Shown in pieces: positions 8,116 through 17,225 of a stretch of 64,000 nt of DNA. Position numbers and translations under genes: made by a program. The DNA is from Thiofilum sp039797965 (GTDB lineage Bacteria > Pseudomonadota > Gammaproteobacteria > Thiotrichales > Thiotrichaceae). Under the pieces are notes generated by a model that was not told the origin of the DNA, searched no databases, and saw only the letters and a list, made by a program, of their open reading frames with translations. Where the stretch lies: the NCBI GenBank assembly GCA_039797965.1, contig JBDKGX010000003.1, forward strand, positions 31,402-95,401. Reading direction: 5' to 3'. The number at the start of each line of letters is the position of its first letter. The first letter of the stretch is position 1.

Positions 8116-9636
8116 TTAGAAGAAGCCTAGCTTGTTAGGGTTGTAGCTCACTAACAAGTTTTTAGTTTGTTGATAGTGATCTAACATCATCCGATGATTT
8201 TCACGACCGATACCAGATTGCTTATAGCCACCAAATGCAGCATGAGCAGGATAGAGGTGATAGCAGTTAGTCCAAACGCGACCAGCTTTAATACCGCGAC
8301 CCATACGGAACGCTGTATTCATATCACGACTCCACACCCCAGCCCCTAAACCATACAGTGTGTCATTAGCGATCGAGAGTGCTTCAGCTTGATCTTTAAA
8401 GGTAGTGACAGATACGACAGGCCCAAAGATTTCCTCTTGGAAAATACGCATTTTATTGTGACCTTTGAACACCGTCGGGGTGACGTAATACCCTTCAGCT
8501 AAATCACCTTCTTGATTCTTACGAGAGCCACCGATTAAGAGTTCAGCACCTTCTTGTTTACCAATGTCAATGTAGGACAAGATTTTTTCTAATTGATCAT
8601 TCGAGGCTTGCGCACCGATCATCGTATTAGTATCGAGTGGGTTGCCTTGGGTAATCGCTGCCACCCGTTTTAAAGCTCTTTCCATGAATTGATCATAAAC
8701 AGATTCTTGGATTAAAGCGCGAGAAGGGCAGGTACAGACTTCACCTTGGTTTAAGGCAAACAGTACGAAACCTTCAACCGCTTTATCAAAGAAGGCATCG
8801 TCTTGTGCGGCAACATCCGCAAAGAATACGTTAGGTGATTTACCGCCTAGCTCTAAGGTGACGGGGATAATGTTTTGTGAAGCGTATTGCATAATCAAAC
8901 GACCTGTAGTCGTTTCACCTGTGAAGGCAACTTTAGCAATACGTGGATTAGTGGCTAAAGGTTTACCTGCTTCAATACCAAAACCATTGATGATATTTAA
9001 TACACCCGCGGGTAATAGGTCTTCAACCAATTCCATCAGGATTAAAATACTGGTGGGAGTTTGCTCAGCAGGTTTCAATACTACGCAGTTACCGGCGGCT
9101 AAAGCAGGGGCTAGTTTCCACGCCGCCATCAGAATCGGGAAGTTCCAAGGGATAATTTGACCGACTACCCCTAATGGCTCATGGAAGTGGTAAGCCATCG
9201 TATCGTGGTCAATTTCGCTAATGCCACCTTCTTGGGCACGAATGCACCCTGCGAAATAACGGAAGTGATCAATCGCTAAAGGAATATCAGCCGCTAAGGT
9301 TTCACGAACAGGTTTACCATTGTCCCATGTTTCGGCTACGGCTAATTTTTCTAAATTTTGCTCTAAGCGATCTGCGATTTTATTAAGGATATTCGCCCGC
9401 TCAGTAGTACTAGTAGCGCCCCAACGTTCGGCAGCTGCGTGTGCTGCATCTAGTGCTAGCTCAACGTCTTCAGCGCTAGAACGAGCGACTTGGCAGAAAG
9501 GCTTGCCATTAACAGGGCTAACATTGTCAAAATACTGACCTTTTACAGGTGCAACCCATTTCCCCCCAATAAAATTGTCATAACGTGCTTTGAAGTGAAT
9601 AACCGCACCGTCTGTATTGGGATTATTATAAAGCAT
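8116..9636 (-). CDS. NAD-dependent aldehyde dehydrogenase (AcoD/ExaC type)
   Basis: Oxidises an aldehyde, probably acetaldehyde, to the acid with NAD(P). At 506 residues it has typical family length. Visible elements are the NAD-binding GETTTGR motif, the general-base block LELGGKSPNV, the catalytic cysteine in NQGEVCTCPSR, and EEIFGPVVSV near the C-terminus. The ending with YNPNKLGFF is common in the AldB/ExaC/AcoD subgroup, which pairs with DUF779 proteins. The gene is divergent from a GAF-domain regulator, with 109 bases between the start codons, so that regulator probably controls it. Substrate assignment is inference from subgroup and neighbours. Confidence 0.93.
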   Translation of the reverse strand: MLYNNPNTDGAVIHFKARYDNFIGGKWVAPVKGQYFDNVSPVNGKPFCQVARSSAEDVELALDAAHAAAERWGATSTTERANILNKIADRLEQNLEKLAVAETWDNGKPVRETLAADIPLAIDHFRYFAGCIRAQEGGISEIDHDTMAYHFHEPLGVVGQIIPWNFPILMAAWKLAPALAAGNCVVLKPAEQTPTSILILMELVEDLLPAGVLNIINGFGIEAGKPLATNPRIAKVAFTGETTTGRLIMQYASQNIIPVTLELGGKSPNVFFADVAAQDDAFFDKAVEGFVLFALNQGEVCTCPSRALIQESVYDQFMERALKRVAAITQGNPLDTNTMIGAQASNDQLEKILSYIDIGKQEGAELLIGGSRKNQEGDLAEGYYVTPTVFKGHNKMRIFQEEIFGPVVSVTTFKDQAEALSIANDTLYGLGAGVWSRDMNTAFRMGRGIKAGRVWTNCYHLYPAHAAFGGYKQSGIGRENHRMMLDHYQQTKNLLVSYNPNKLGFF

Positions 9637-9745
9637 GACTTTTTCCTCTCTCTATGTTATGGGTTTATAACTCAACTCTCAGATGCAAGAATAGCGCTGC
9701 AAGGGTTTGAAAAAGGTTTAAAAAAGGTTGGGAGGAGAATAAGTC

Positions 9746-10903
9746 ATGATCGGTTTAGCAACCAATCCTGCTCTTAAGCAACGCAGAGAGTTAACTGCGG
9801 CACAATGGCAACGCTTTGTGGGGCAAAAATCCCTCGAAGTGTCCCAGATGAAAATGAATATTACACAGTCATGGCAGCGTAGCCACCCCATTAAACATGG
9901 TAATTCTTACGCCGCTCCGATTACAGACCCGTATGAGGCGCATTATTTGTGGCATCAGTCACCCATTCATCAAGCTGCACAACATGAGTTAGGTCGGCTG
10001 ATTGATATGGTCAGCGAAGGCGAGTTAGTCGCGGCGATTTCTGATCCTAGTGGGCGGCTGTTATGGACGGCGTCTAGTCGTGCTATGAGTACTTTGGCAG
10101 AAAGTGCGAATTTTGTGGTTGGTGGACGTTGGGACGAACATGCAGCAGGCACTAATGCAGTGGGTTTATCATTAGCTACCAAAGAGTCCGTCACGGTATT
10201 TTCAACCGAACACATTATGCCCTGCGTGCATGATTGGGTTTGTTACGCTGCACCCATTATTAATCCCTATACACAAGAGCTCGCGGGAGTACTCGATTTA
10301 TCCGCAACATGGGATAAATATACCCCTTTAGGTCAATCAGCTGTGACCGAGTTAGCACGTGCGATTGCAGGACGTTTGCCGCGTCCCACGCCTAAGGCTG
10401 AGTTAGAGCTTTATCTGATGGGGCAGCCACGGGCTATTTTGCAGGGTAAGCCGATTCACTTATCACTAAAGCAATTAGAAATATTAGCCTTATTAGCTTT
10501 AAACCCACGTGGTTTATCATTAGATGCGTTTCACGCGGCACTATATGGTGATAGTTCAACGACCACTAGTACTTTGAAATCAGAGCTTTCTACCCTACGG
10601 CAATTATTAGCAGGTAAAATCAGTTCACGCCCTTACCAATTAACCTTAGCCACTTGGACCGATTGTGGTGAGTTATGGTCACAATTACAAAAGAATAATA
10701 CCGAGCGTGCGTTTGAATTATATCAAGGAGCCTTATTGCCTGCGTCCAATTCACCAGAAATTGAACAATGGCGCTATTGTATTGAAGCTGTTATGACTAA
10801 AGCACTGAATAATTGTAAAGACTCATCGTTATTACTCAAACAATGTCAATTATCAGCAGGTGAAGCGATTAGAGAAAGAATATTAGAGTTAAGTGCTCGC
10901 TAA
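9746..10903 (+). CDS. GAF-domain transcriptional regulator with C-terminal winged helix
   Basis: A 385-residue putative regulator. Residues about 50-200 form a GAF sensory domain like that of AcoR-type activators (SWQRSHP near the N-terminus, then AAISDPSGRLLW and AGTNAVGLSLAT). Unlike AcoR it has no AAA+ sigma-54 domain. The C-terminal third (about 220-310) looks like a winged helix of the OmpR/BTAD type (LSLKQLEILALLALNPRGLS). The start is fixed by GGGAGGAG just upstream. It is divergent from the aldehyde dehydrogenase gene, so it is the probable aldehyde- or alcohol-responsive regulator. Two copies of AAAAAGGTT lie in the shared intergenic region and could be binding sites. The domain reading is mine and has not been confirmed by a profile search. 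Confidence 0.75.
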   Translation: MIGLATNPALKQRRELTAAQWQRFVGQKSLEVSQMKMNITQSWQRSHPIKHGNSYAAPITDPYEAHYLWHQSPIHQAAQHELGRLIDMVSEGELVAAISDPSGRLLWTASSRAMSTLAESANFVVGGRWDEHAAGTNAVGLSLATKESVTVFSTEHIMPCVHDWVCYAAPIINPYTQELAGVLDLSATWDKYTPLGQSAVTELARAIAGRLPRPTPKAELELYLMGQPRAILQGKPIHLSLKQLEILALLALNPRGLSLDAFHAALYGDSSTTTSTLKSELSTLRQLLAGKISSRPYQLTLATWTDCGELWSQLQKNNTERAFELYQGALLPASNSPEIEQWRYCIEAVMTKALNNCKDSSLLLKQCQLSAGEAIRERILELSAR

Positions 10904-10915
10904 TAAGGAGAGTAC

Positions 10916-11212
10916 TTAGCCCACTTTTTGCTTAGCAACCCATTTAAAATGAGTGTTTAATGTTTGATCAGCTAAAATTATCTCTAAACGATATAAATGT
11001 TTAGCTAAATACATTTCTTCATAAGCCGTATGGATGCCTGTATGGCAGGGGCGGCACACTGCAATACCCTGATTAAGTACTTCACGAGAATAGTGTTTTT
11101 TAAAGGCCTTACGTTTATGTAAGGTACGTGGAATTAAATGATGGAAGGTGAGATAAGTGGTGCGCCCACAGCACACACAAGTACTAAAAGTTTCTTGGCG
11201 CTTGAGACCCAT
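10916..11212 (-). CDS. Small HNH-domain protein
   Basis: A 98-residue protein with an HNH-type nuclease fold. A first CxxC (TCVCCGRT) is followed by TFHHLIPR (the HH of the motif), an Asn in EVLNQGIAVC, and CRPCHTGIHTAY with a second CxxC and the closing His. The two CxxC pairs should bind a structural zinc. Stand-alone HNH proteins of this size are common in proteobacteria and their targets are mostly unknown. It lies tail-to-tail with the GAF regulator gene and 41 bases upstream of the nicotinamide salvage pair on the same strand order, without an evident link. Confidence 0.8.
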   Translation of the reverse strand: MGLKRQETFSTCVCCGRTTYLTFHHLIPRTLHKRKAFKKHYSREVLNQGIAVCRPCHTGIHTAYEEMYLAKHLYRLEIILADQTLNTHFKWVAKQKVG

Positions 11213-11253
11213 TATTCACCTTCCTATTCATTACCGTTAAGCAGACCTAGTAC

Positions 11254-12642
11254 TTAAAAGGATTGAATACTACGTTTACGAACCTCATCAAACTGATCAT
11301 CAATTAGCAGCTCACCTTTATTAAATACCGGACGTAATAGATTAGTTTGACCGTCTAATTCATCTTCACGAATAGTTTTAATCGCTCCAGTATTATCACG
11401 AATCACGGCTAATCGCCCCCGTTTGGAGTTTTTGCTGGGGTCGGTAATGGGTTGTTTATAGACATCATGCCATTCACCATTAATTTTAATCGCAGAAGCT
11501 TTCATGGCAAAACTCAAAGTATCACGATTAACTTTTTGTAATAAACCCGCCCCCATTCCGAAGGCTACGTTTTCCGTAGAAAAGCCTGTGGCTTTAATAT
11601 TATCTAAAATACCCGTGATAGAGTTTATATCCACACCATCCCCCTGAATAACACGGACAGCAGGATTAAGTACTTTAAAACCTTTGCTATTTATAGAGCC
11701 ACCAAACGCTGTATATAACCTTTCAAGTACTTCGGGTACGACCTTAGCAGGCTCTCCCGAATCAGGACGAATCACGACAGTACCACCACTTGCGAGTACT
11801 TGTTCACGTAATTGTTTACCCCAAATCTCACTCACCGCGTGGTAAATATCATAAGAGTCTGATACGACGGCCACGAGCTTATTAGGTTTGGCAAATTGTG
11901 TAACCATATTGGCATAAGCATCCGCTTCGTGCTCGCGCCCCCAGCTAGTCATAGTGGAATGTTCCGCTGCTGGAATGGAGAATGCAGGCATATCCGCGCC
12001 ATAGTACTTACGGGCGGCTAATAAAGCCGATACCGTATCTGTCCCCATAAAATTGACCAAATGAGCCATCCCACCAAGAGCGGCTGATTCTAATGATGAA
12101 GTACCGCGTGCGCCAAAATCATGGAGTTTAAATGGTAGTTCAGCAGCAGGATTATCACAGGTGGCATTTAAGTACTGAGCAATAATTTGCTTTACTTGCC
12201 ATGATACTGTGGCAACCGTAGTCGGATACCAAATAGCACGTAATAAAGCGGTTTCTAAATAAGAGGTCAGCCAAAATAGTTTAGGGTCAGTATTATGAAT
12301 TTGCACCAGTACCGTTTTGGTAGGGACAACAACGCCCTCTGGCAAAGCTTCAATTTGAATCGGGAGTTTGCCCTGATACTGATTAACAATGTACTCCCAA
12401 CCTTCACGATTAAAAGGCTCGCCGTGAGCTATGAATAATGCTTCAGCCTCATCAATATCCGCAAAAATAATAGGTGTGAGTAGGTATTGTTTGATGAACG
12501 CTTGTAAGCCAAAAAAGAGCGCTTCTTTAAATTGTCCACCACGCGCTTCGACATAGGATGACACCGTTTCAGCCCCCTGTGGGTACTGCACGAAATGACT
12601 GGCTTTGTAGCTATCAACATTAAGAATGAGATTATTGAACAT
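11254..12642 (-). CDS. nadV: Nicotinamide phosphoribosyltransferase
   Basis: Converts nicotinamide and PRPP to nicotinamide mononucleotide in NAD salvage. The sequence NVDSYKASHFVQYPQG near the N-terminus is characteristic of the NAMPT/NadV family. The central block FGARGTSSLESAALGG and the phosphate-binding IRPDSGEP are also family features. The start is set at the ATG at 12642 because GGAGG lies 6 bases upstream; an in-frame ATG at 12660 would add six residues and has no Shine-Dalgarno. Resulting length is 462 residues, normal for NadV. It lies immediately downstream of the NadM-Nudix gene on the same strand, so the two-step route from nicotinamide to NAD is encoded together. Confidence 0.92.
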   Translation of the reverse strand: MFNNLILNVDSYKASHFVQYPQGAETVSSYVEARGGQFKEALFFGLQAFIKQYLLTPIIFADIDEAEALFIAHGEPFNREGWEYIVNQYQGKLPIQIEALPEGVVVPTKTVLVQIHNTDPKLFWLTSYLETALLRAIWYPTTVATVSWQVKQIIAQYLNATCDNPAAELPFKLHDFGARGTSSLESAALGGMAHLVNFMGTDTVSALLAARKYYGADMPAFSIPAAEHSTMTSWGREHEADAYANMVTQFAKPNKLVAVVSDSYDIYHAVSEIWGKQLREQVLASGGTVVIRPDSGEPAKVVPEVLERLYTAFGGSINSKGFKVLNPAVRVIQGDGVDINSITGILDNIKATGFSTENVAFGMGAGLLQKVNRDTLSFAMKASAIKINGEWHDVYKQPITDPSKNSKRGRLAVIRDNTGAIKTIREDELDGQTNLLRPVFNKGELLIDDQFDEVRKRSIQSF

Positions 12643-12716
12643 GGAAATCCTCCGGTTCATTGAGGGTTAGGGCTACTGTCTATCGGTAGCAACTGAGTAG
12701 AGCCATGGTGAGACTT

Positions 12717-13757
12717 TCAGCCCACCATAGCATTGATAATATGGTAATGGTCTTCAAAAAAGTGTTCAGGGTTCAAAGTACTTAATGGAACCCATGTGGC
12801 AGCTTGGGCATCATCCGAGCCTTTTACTTTAGGGAGACCCTGTGCATCGGGTTTTAATTCGATTAAATATGCATGGGTAATCGTGCGACCCCGTGCAGAG
12901 CGGTCGGGGTGGTCAAAGACTTGAGTTTTGACGACGGAGCCTTGTAACACTGGGGCGGGGATTTTAATGCGAGTTTCTTCACGCAATTCACGAATTACCG
13001 CATCACGTAAGGTTTCATCTTGATTCACAAAGCCCCCCGGGAGCGCCCATAAACCTTTTCCAGGACGAGCACGACGTTGAATCAGGAGTACATGTCCTGA
13101 TTGAATGACTACCGCATCGACCGTGACAAAAGTAGGGGGATAGGGGGCATTCGCCCAACTTTGCTGATATTGGCGAATGAATTGCCATTCACCAGCCACT
13201 TCGGCATAACCCTCAGTACTTTTAAAGGCTTCTAATTGATTTTTTACGGACGCGGGTAGTTGATGGCTGATAGTGCCGTGTAAAAAGTACTCCTCACGAA
13301 TGGGAGTGGCTGACAAACCATTCTGATAGGACGGTACACTGACCGAACGCCACTGTGGGAATAAGGATAAGTAGTATGAAGTTTCGTCTTTGCTGTGACC
13401 GATTAAGCCAATTCGAGGTGAATGCGTTTGTGGTGCACTGTCGACCACACTTTGCACTGCTTGTTGCACCCGAGCAATCCAGTTTTGGTCGTTATACATA
13501 TCGTCCACAATCGGCAGGACGTTTAAACGCGGCTGAGTACTTGCAGGAAAAGCCCCTCGGATCAATTGCTCGCGCTCTTTAAAAGTCCAAGGATTGCGAG
13601 TACTGCGCGGTTGAAAGCTAGAGCCCACCAAAACAATCACTTGTTGAGCTTGAGAGAGTGCAGTATTAACGACTTGCCAATGACCTAAGTGAAAGGGTTG
13701 AAAACGCCCAATAAATACCAAATAGTCAAAGGATAGTGGATTAGCTTGATCTGACAT
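12717..13757 (-). CDS. nadM: Bifunctional NMN adenylyltransferase / Nudix hydrolase
   Basis: A 346-residue fusion. The N-terminal nucleotidyltransferase domain (FIGRFQPFHLGHWQVV, with the HxGH motif, and SATPIREE with its ISTxxR-like loop) makes NAD from NMN and ATP. The C-terminal Nudix domain (from about residue 210) carries the box GGFVNQDETLRDAVIRELRE plus the following Glu, indicating ADP-ribose or related nucleotide hydrolysis. This is the Slr0787-type architecture. It is the first gene of a minus-strand pair with nadV, which supplies its NMN substrate. The upstream region 13758-13909 is shared divergently with the lpxL-like gene and contains two AGTACT palindromes 10 bases apart. Confidence 0.93.
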   Translation of the reverse strand: MSDQANPLSFDYLVFIGRFQPFHLGHWQVVNTALSQAQQVIVLVGSSFQPRSTRNPWTFKEREQLIRGAFPASTQPRLNVLPIVDDMYNDQNWIARVQQAVQSVVDSAPQTHSPRIGLIGHSKDETSYYLSLFPQWRSVSVPSYQNGLSATPIREEYFLHGTISHQLPASVKNQLEAFKSTEGYAEVAGEWQFIRQYQQSWANAPYPPTFVTVDAVVIQSGHVLLIQRRARPGKGLWALPGGFVNQDETLRDAVIRELREETRIKIPAPVLQGSVVKTQVFDHPDRSARGRTITHAYLIELKPDAQGLPKVKGSDDAQAATWVPLSTLNPEHFFEDHYHIINAMVG

Positions 13758-13909
13758 TGTTCAGTAAACTCCTTACTGATTAGTGATATAGTCTGGTCTA
13801 TCCAAACTAGAAGTTAGAGTACTACAAGTACTCGGTTTATTGTCAATAAACCCAATAAAGGTGTAGTAAAAGCAGTGATAAGCGGTCAAATCAAGACGCA
13901 GGTGGGTGG

Positions 13910-14839
13910 ATGGTAGATCAGCGTGTGTCAGGTAAACAATTCTTACATCCCCAATATTGGCCTACTGCCCTAGGGTTAGGCGTACTTTGGTTAATTGTGC
14001 AGCTACCTTGGAAAGCACAAATGGGGTTAGGTAAAGTACTCGGCTTATTGATGTACCACACGCTAACCCAGCGGCGCCATGTGGCTGAGGTCAATATTCA
14101 GTTGGCTTTTCCTGATTTAGAGCCCACAGAACAACAACTATTAGTCAAACAGCATTTTATTTCACTAGGTAAAGGGCTTTTGGAAACCGCTTTAAGCTGG
14201 TGGGGTGATCCTGATACTTTAGTTAATCAGACTGAAATTGAGGGGATTGAGTACCTTCATCAAGCCATGGAAAAAGGTGGTGTGGTGTTACTCAGTGCGC
14301 ATTTTACCAGTCTTGAATTAGGCGGGCGGATATTAGCGCAATATATGCCCTTGCATGTCGTGTATCGCCCGCATCAGAATCCTTTAATTGAATGGCGAGT
14401 CGCCCGATTACGCTCCAAACGTTATGGCAAAGCCATTTCTCGTGATGATATTCGGGAAATGCTACGCAGTTTGCAGCAGGGACAAGTGGTATGGTATGCC
14501 CAAGATCAGAACTTTGGTCATAAGAATAGTGTATTTGCGCCGTTTTTTAATATACCTGCTGCCACCAATACTGCTACAAGTCGCATCAGTCGATTAGGCA
14601 AAGCTAGCGTAGTGCCTTTTTTTACGGTACGCACGGAAACTGGATATAAGCTACAGTTTTATCCAGCATTGGAAAATTTTCCCAGCGACTCGGTTTTGAA
14701 TGATACCATTCAAATTAATCAGGTGATTGAATGCCAAGTACGCTTGTATCCAGAACAATATTTATGGACACATCGGCGCTATAAAAATCGACCTGAGGGT
14801 GGGAACCGTTATGAGTTGCCTGTAAAAACAGCTAACTAA
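13910..14839 (+). CDS. lpxL: Lipid A biosynthesis acyltransferase (LpxL/HtrB family)
   Basis: Transfers a secondary acyl chain to lipid A at the inner membrane. At 309 residues it matches the LpxL/LpxM family. The HX4D/E-type catalytic motif is HFTSLE in LLSAHFTSLELGGR, followed by VVYRPHQNPLIEWRVARLR and WYAQDQNFG, all family blocks. An N-terminal membrane segment spans about residues 15-40. A second, atypical homologue lies in the polysaccharide cluster at 28415. Position-specific assignment (lauroyl versus myristoyl) cannot be made here. Downstream slyD follows after 48 bases. Confidence 0.9.
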   Translation: MVDQRVSGKQFLHPQYWPTALGLGVLWLIVQLPWKAQMGLGKVLGLLMYHTLTQRRHVAEVNIQLAFPDLEPTEQQLLVKQHFISLGKGLLETALSWWGDPDTLVNQTEIEGIEYLHQAMEKGGVVLLSAHFTSLELGGRILAQYMPLHVVYRPHQNPLIEWRVARLRSKRYGKAISRDDIREMLRSLQQGQVVWYAQDQNFGHKNSVFAPFFNIPAATNTATSRISRLGKASVVPFFTVRTETGYKLQFYPALENFPSDSVLNDTIQINQVIECQVRLYPEQYLWTHRRYKNRPEGGNRYELPVKTAN

Positions 14840-14887
14840 CCCGTAAAGTTATGCAGTTTAGCTGTCTGTTTTAGTGAAGGATTTATT

Positions 14888-15376
14888 ATGTCAATTAGCG
14901 AAAATAAAGTAGTTTCAATGAGCTATACGCTCACTAATGATCAAGGGCAAGTACTAGACCAAGCCGATGCGCAGAACCCTTTTATGTATTTACATGGTGC
15001 ACAGAATATTATTCCTACGTTGGAAAATGCGCTAACAGGTAAAGGCATTGGTGACACCTTACAAATTCATATTCCAGCTGTTGATGCTTACGGTGAGCGT
15101 CATCAAGAGTTAATTCAAGCGGTACCTCGTGAAGCCTTTCAAGGTGTACCTGCTGAGCATTTAGTCGTAGGTTCTCATTTACAAGCACAAACGGATGAGG
15201 GTGTGCGTGTAGTAACAGTGGCTGCGGTAGATGACCAAAACGTAACAATCGACGGTAATCACCCTATGGCAGGCATTGATCTTAATTTTGATGTGAAAGT
15301 TGTTGGTATCCGTGATGCTTCTGCAGAAGAAGTGGCACATGGTCATGTTCATACCCCAGGCATGCACCATCACTAA
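14888..15376 (+). CDS. slyD: FKBP-type peptidyl-prolyl isomerase SlyD
   Basis: Cytoplasmic prolyl isomerase and chaperone with a metal-binding tail. The SlyD-type FKBP fold begins MSISENKVVSMSYTLTN, followed by YLHGAQNIIPTLENALTG (the family LHG...I.GLE-like block), with the insert-in-flap domain about residues 70-125. The C-terminus is His-rich (HGHVHTPGMHHH), shorter than in E. coli, and is suitable for nickel or zinc binding. Length is 162 residues. It has its own spacer after the lpxL-like gene, and a hairpin built from two AGTACT sites follows its stop codon. Confidence 0.94.
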   Translation: MSISENKVVSMSYTLTNDQGQVLDQADAQNPFMYLHGAQNIIPTLENALTGKGIGDTLQIHIPAVDAYGERHQELIQAVPREAFQGVPAEHLVVGSHLQAQTDEGVRVVTVAAVDDQNVTIDGNHPMAGIDLNFDVKVVGIRDASAEEVAHGHVHTPGMHHH

Positions 15377-15388
15377 ACCCTGATCGCT

Positions 15389-15424
15389 AAGTACTCCCCC
15401 AGTGTTGGATGGTAGGGAGTACTT
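15389..15424 (+). terminator. Hairpin after slyD made of two AGTACT palindromes
   Basis: AAGTACTCCC at 15389-15398 pairs perfectly with GGGAGTACTT at 15415-15424 across a 16-base loop, just after the slyD stop. The tail is TTAAATCC, so the T-run is poor. It is a plausible weak terminator or 3' stabiliser. Each arm contains one copy of the window's over-represented hexamer. Confidence 0.5.
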
Positions 15425-15544
15425 TAAATCCACCTTTTTATTTCATTAAATGCTAGGCAGACACTTGCGTTAGTCGTAGCATTCGCCACGCTTTTTATTT
15501 TTGATTAGTTTGTGACTCATTCTGACCCGATAAGGATGTACAAG

Positions 15545-15979
15545 ATGAAATTAAATACCCTGTTATCTCGTCTAGCGTTGGTAACTTTAAGTTTGCCAAT
15601 GGCTAATGTTGCTATGGCAGAAGATTGCAGTGCTTCTTATTATTGTTATGGCAATAGTGTAAATTTTTCCCGTATTAATGTGGTAGTTGATGAGCAAGCC
15701 GATGCTCATACCATTAATATTACTCCACAGCCTGCACCTGTAGTCATTCCAGCCCCCTCAGCCGTACCTAATCGCCCGTTAACCACCCCGATTGCGCGCC
15801 CCACTCCCGCTAATAATGCGAATTGTCGTACGCAATACGATGAACAATTGGCAAAAGCAGCTAAACTTGATGCATTAGCACGTACTCAAGCCCAACGGGG
15901 TCAAGAACAGCAAGCTCAACGCTTATTTACCGCAGCCGCTCAAATCCGTTCAGCGGCTACACGGATGAATTGCCGTTAA
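15545..15979 (+). CDS. Small exported protein with Cys pair and Pro-rich middle
   Basis: Unrecognised protein of about 144 residues. A clear signal peptide (LSRLALVTLSLPMANVAMA) is followed by EDCSASYYCYG, a Pro/Ala-rich stretch (about residues 65-100) and a helical C-terminal region rich in Ala, Gln and Arg ending in Cys-Arg. Start choice: the AAGG at 15532-15535 is correctly spaced for the ATG at 15545 and too close to the ATG at 15536. It is likely periplasmic, possibly with disulfides. It lies between slyD and a DUF4388-like gene, and no pathway is suggested. Confidence 0.75.
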   Translation: MKLNTLLSRLALVTLSLPMANVAMAEDCSASYYCYGNSVNFSRINVVVDEQADAHTINITPQPAPVVIPAPSAVPNRPLTTPIARPTPANNANCRTQYDEQLAKAAKLDALARTQAQRGQEQQAQRLFTAAAQIRSAATRMNCR

Positions 15980-16052
15980 CCTTATGATAACTGAGTACTT
16001 TAACCTAGGGGGAGTTAATTGCTTTTACAGTCATTAAGCAAGGAGCACAACT

Positions 16053-16496
16053 ATGGTTACAGAGTATCACCCTGCTAGTGTTATTTGGACTCAATTAATC
16101 GAGGTGTTACAAACCAAACAAACAGGTACATTCTTTATCGCCACGGCTGAAAACAGTTCGGGGCGTTTTGCCGTTCAGAATGGGCGCATTACTCATTGCG
16201 CCTATCAACGTTTGCATGGTGAAGAGGCCGTGCATGCATTAGTGAACCTAGTGGCAGGTCGCTGTTCATTTATGCCTAAACAAGGCACGCCTTTTCGTGA
16301 GCGTGATCAAGTTGAGCACTTACACGCTATTCAACTGTTGAATTTGTTACCCCCGCCCCAATCTCTTGTGCAGCCTTTACCTATTCCGGTGGACAAATCC
16401 GTTGAAGTGATTAGTTCTACTGAAAAATTGGCTGATAAAACGGCTGTTAATAATCGGTTTTATCGAGGCTATGTGCCTATTGAGGAGTCAAAATAA
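16053..16496 (+). CDS. DUF4388/PATAN-like small cytoplasmic protein
   Basis: A 147-residue soluble protein without signal or membrane segments. The pattern of a short helix (VIWTQLIEVLQTKQTG), a beta hairpin FFIATAENSSGRFAVQNGRI and then GEEAVHALVNLVAGRCSFMP matches the DUF4388 (PATAN) layout, in which a two-stranded motif is followed by helices. DUF4388 domains occur in two-component and motility-linked signalling proteins (known). A good AAGGAG precedes the start. Nothing else in the neighbourhood is a signalling gene, so the role stays open. Confidence 0.6.
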   Translation: MVTEYHPASVIWTQLIEVLQTKQTGTFFIATAENSSGRFAVQNGRITHCAYQRLHGEEAVHALVNLVAGRCSFMPKQGTPFRERDQVEHLHAIQLLNLLPPPQSLVQPLPIPVDKSVEVISSTEKLADKTAVNNRFYRGYVPIEESK

Positions 16497-16570
16497 TATT
16501 TTTAATAGCTGCAACTATTAGAAAACCACCTCACTCTAAGTGGGCATTATTGATCTTTAATGAGTCATTA

Positions 16571-16592
16571 TCCCTAATACTAGTATCAGGGA
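16571..16592. promoter_or_regulatory. 22-bp near-perfect palindrome upstream of lipoprotein gene
   Basis: TCCCTAATACT at 16571-16581 is mirrored by AGTATCAGGGA at 16582-16592 with a single mismatched pair, centred on CTAG. It lies 43 bases before the start of the lipoprotein gene. Size and symmetry suit an operator for a dimeric regulator. Confidence 0.45.
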
Positions 16593-16634
16593 AAGTGATT
16601 TCTATTTTATTAATGTCTAAAAGGAAGTGAATTT

Positions 16635-17225
16635 ATGCCAAATTTCAAAGCTTTAGTAGTGGCTTGCTGTGTAGTGTTATTAGTCAGTGCTTGTAATGAC
16701 AATAGTACTAAGACCTCCTCAAAAACCACCGAATCAGCAACAGCTAATACGACTCAAACTACAACTACAGTAACCGCAACACCTAATAGTTTTACTGACC
16801 CCTTTAGCTACTGTAATGCAGTAGGGACGGTCGATAAGCCGGATAGCCGTTACACTGGACAGGCATTACCTGATAATCTGTTAAATAGCATTATAAAAGG
16901 CGGCTCAGCTACCGCTGATTCACCAATACGTGAGGCAGGCTATGTGACTTGGCGTTGTGCGGACAAAAATGTATTAGTGTGTTTAGCAGGAGCTAATATT
17001 CCTTGTGATGAAAAAGCTGATACTAGTACTACACCCCATTCAGGTATGGTGGAGTTTTGTAAAACCGAGAAAAATACGGATTCAATTCCTGCGGCAGCGG
17101 CTGGACGTACTACTGTTTATGAGTGGTCTTGCAAAGAGGGTCAACCAGTGAAAGGTAATCAAGTAACTCAGGTTGATGCTCAAGGTTATCCTAAAGATTG
17201 GTGGCAAGTGGTCAAAGCTCAATAA
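16635..17225 (+). CDS. Putative lipoprotein, Thr-rich linker, Cys-rich domain
   Basis: A 196-residue exported lipoprotein. The signal peptide ends in the lipobox LVSAC (Cys at about residue 20). A low-complexity Thr/Ser/Ala linker (about residues 24-52) follows, then a globular part with several cysteines (YCNAVG, WRCADK, VCLAG, PCDEK, FCKTE, WSCKEG) that could form disulfides. No family is recognised. AAGGAAGTG precedes the start codon. The palindrome at 16571-16592 may regulate it. Confidence 0.75.
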   Translation: MPNFKALVVACCVVLLVSACNDNSTKTSSKTTESATANTTQTTTTVTATPNSFTDPFSYCNAVGTVDKPDSRYTGQALPDNLLNSIIKGGSATADSPIREAGYVTWRCADKNVLVCLAGANIPCDEKADTSTTPHSGMVEFCKTEKNTDSIPAAAAGRTTVYEWSCKEGQPVKGNQVTQVDAQGYPKDWWQVVKAQ

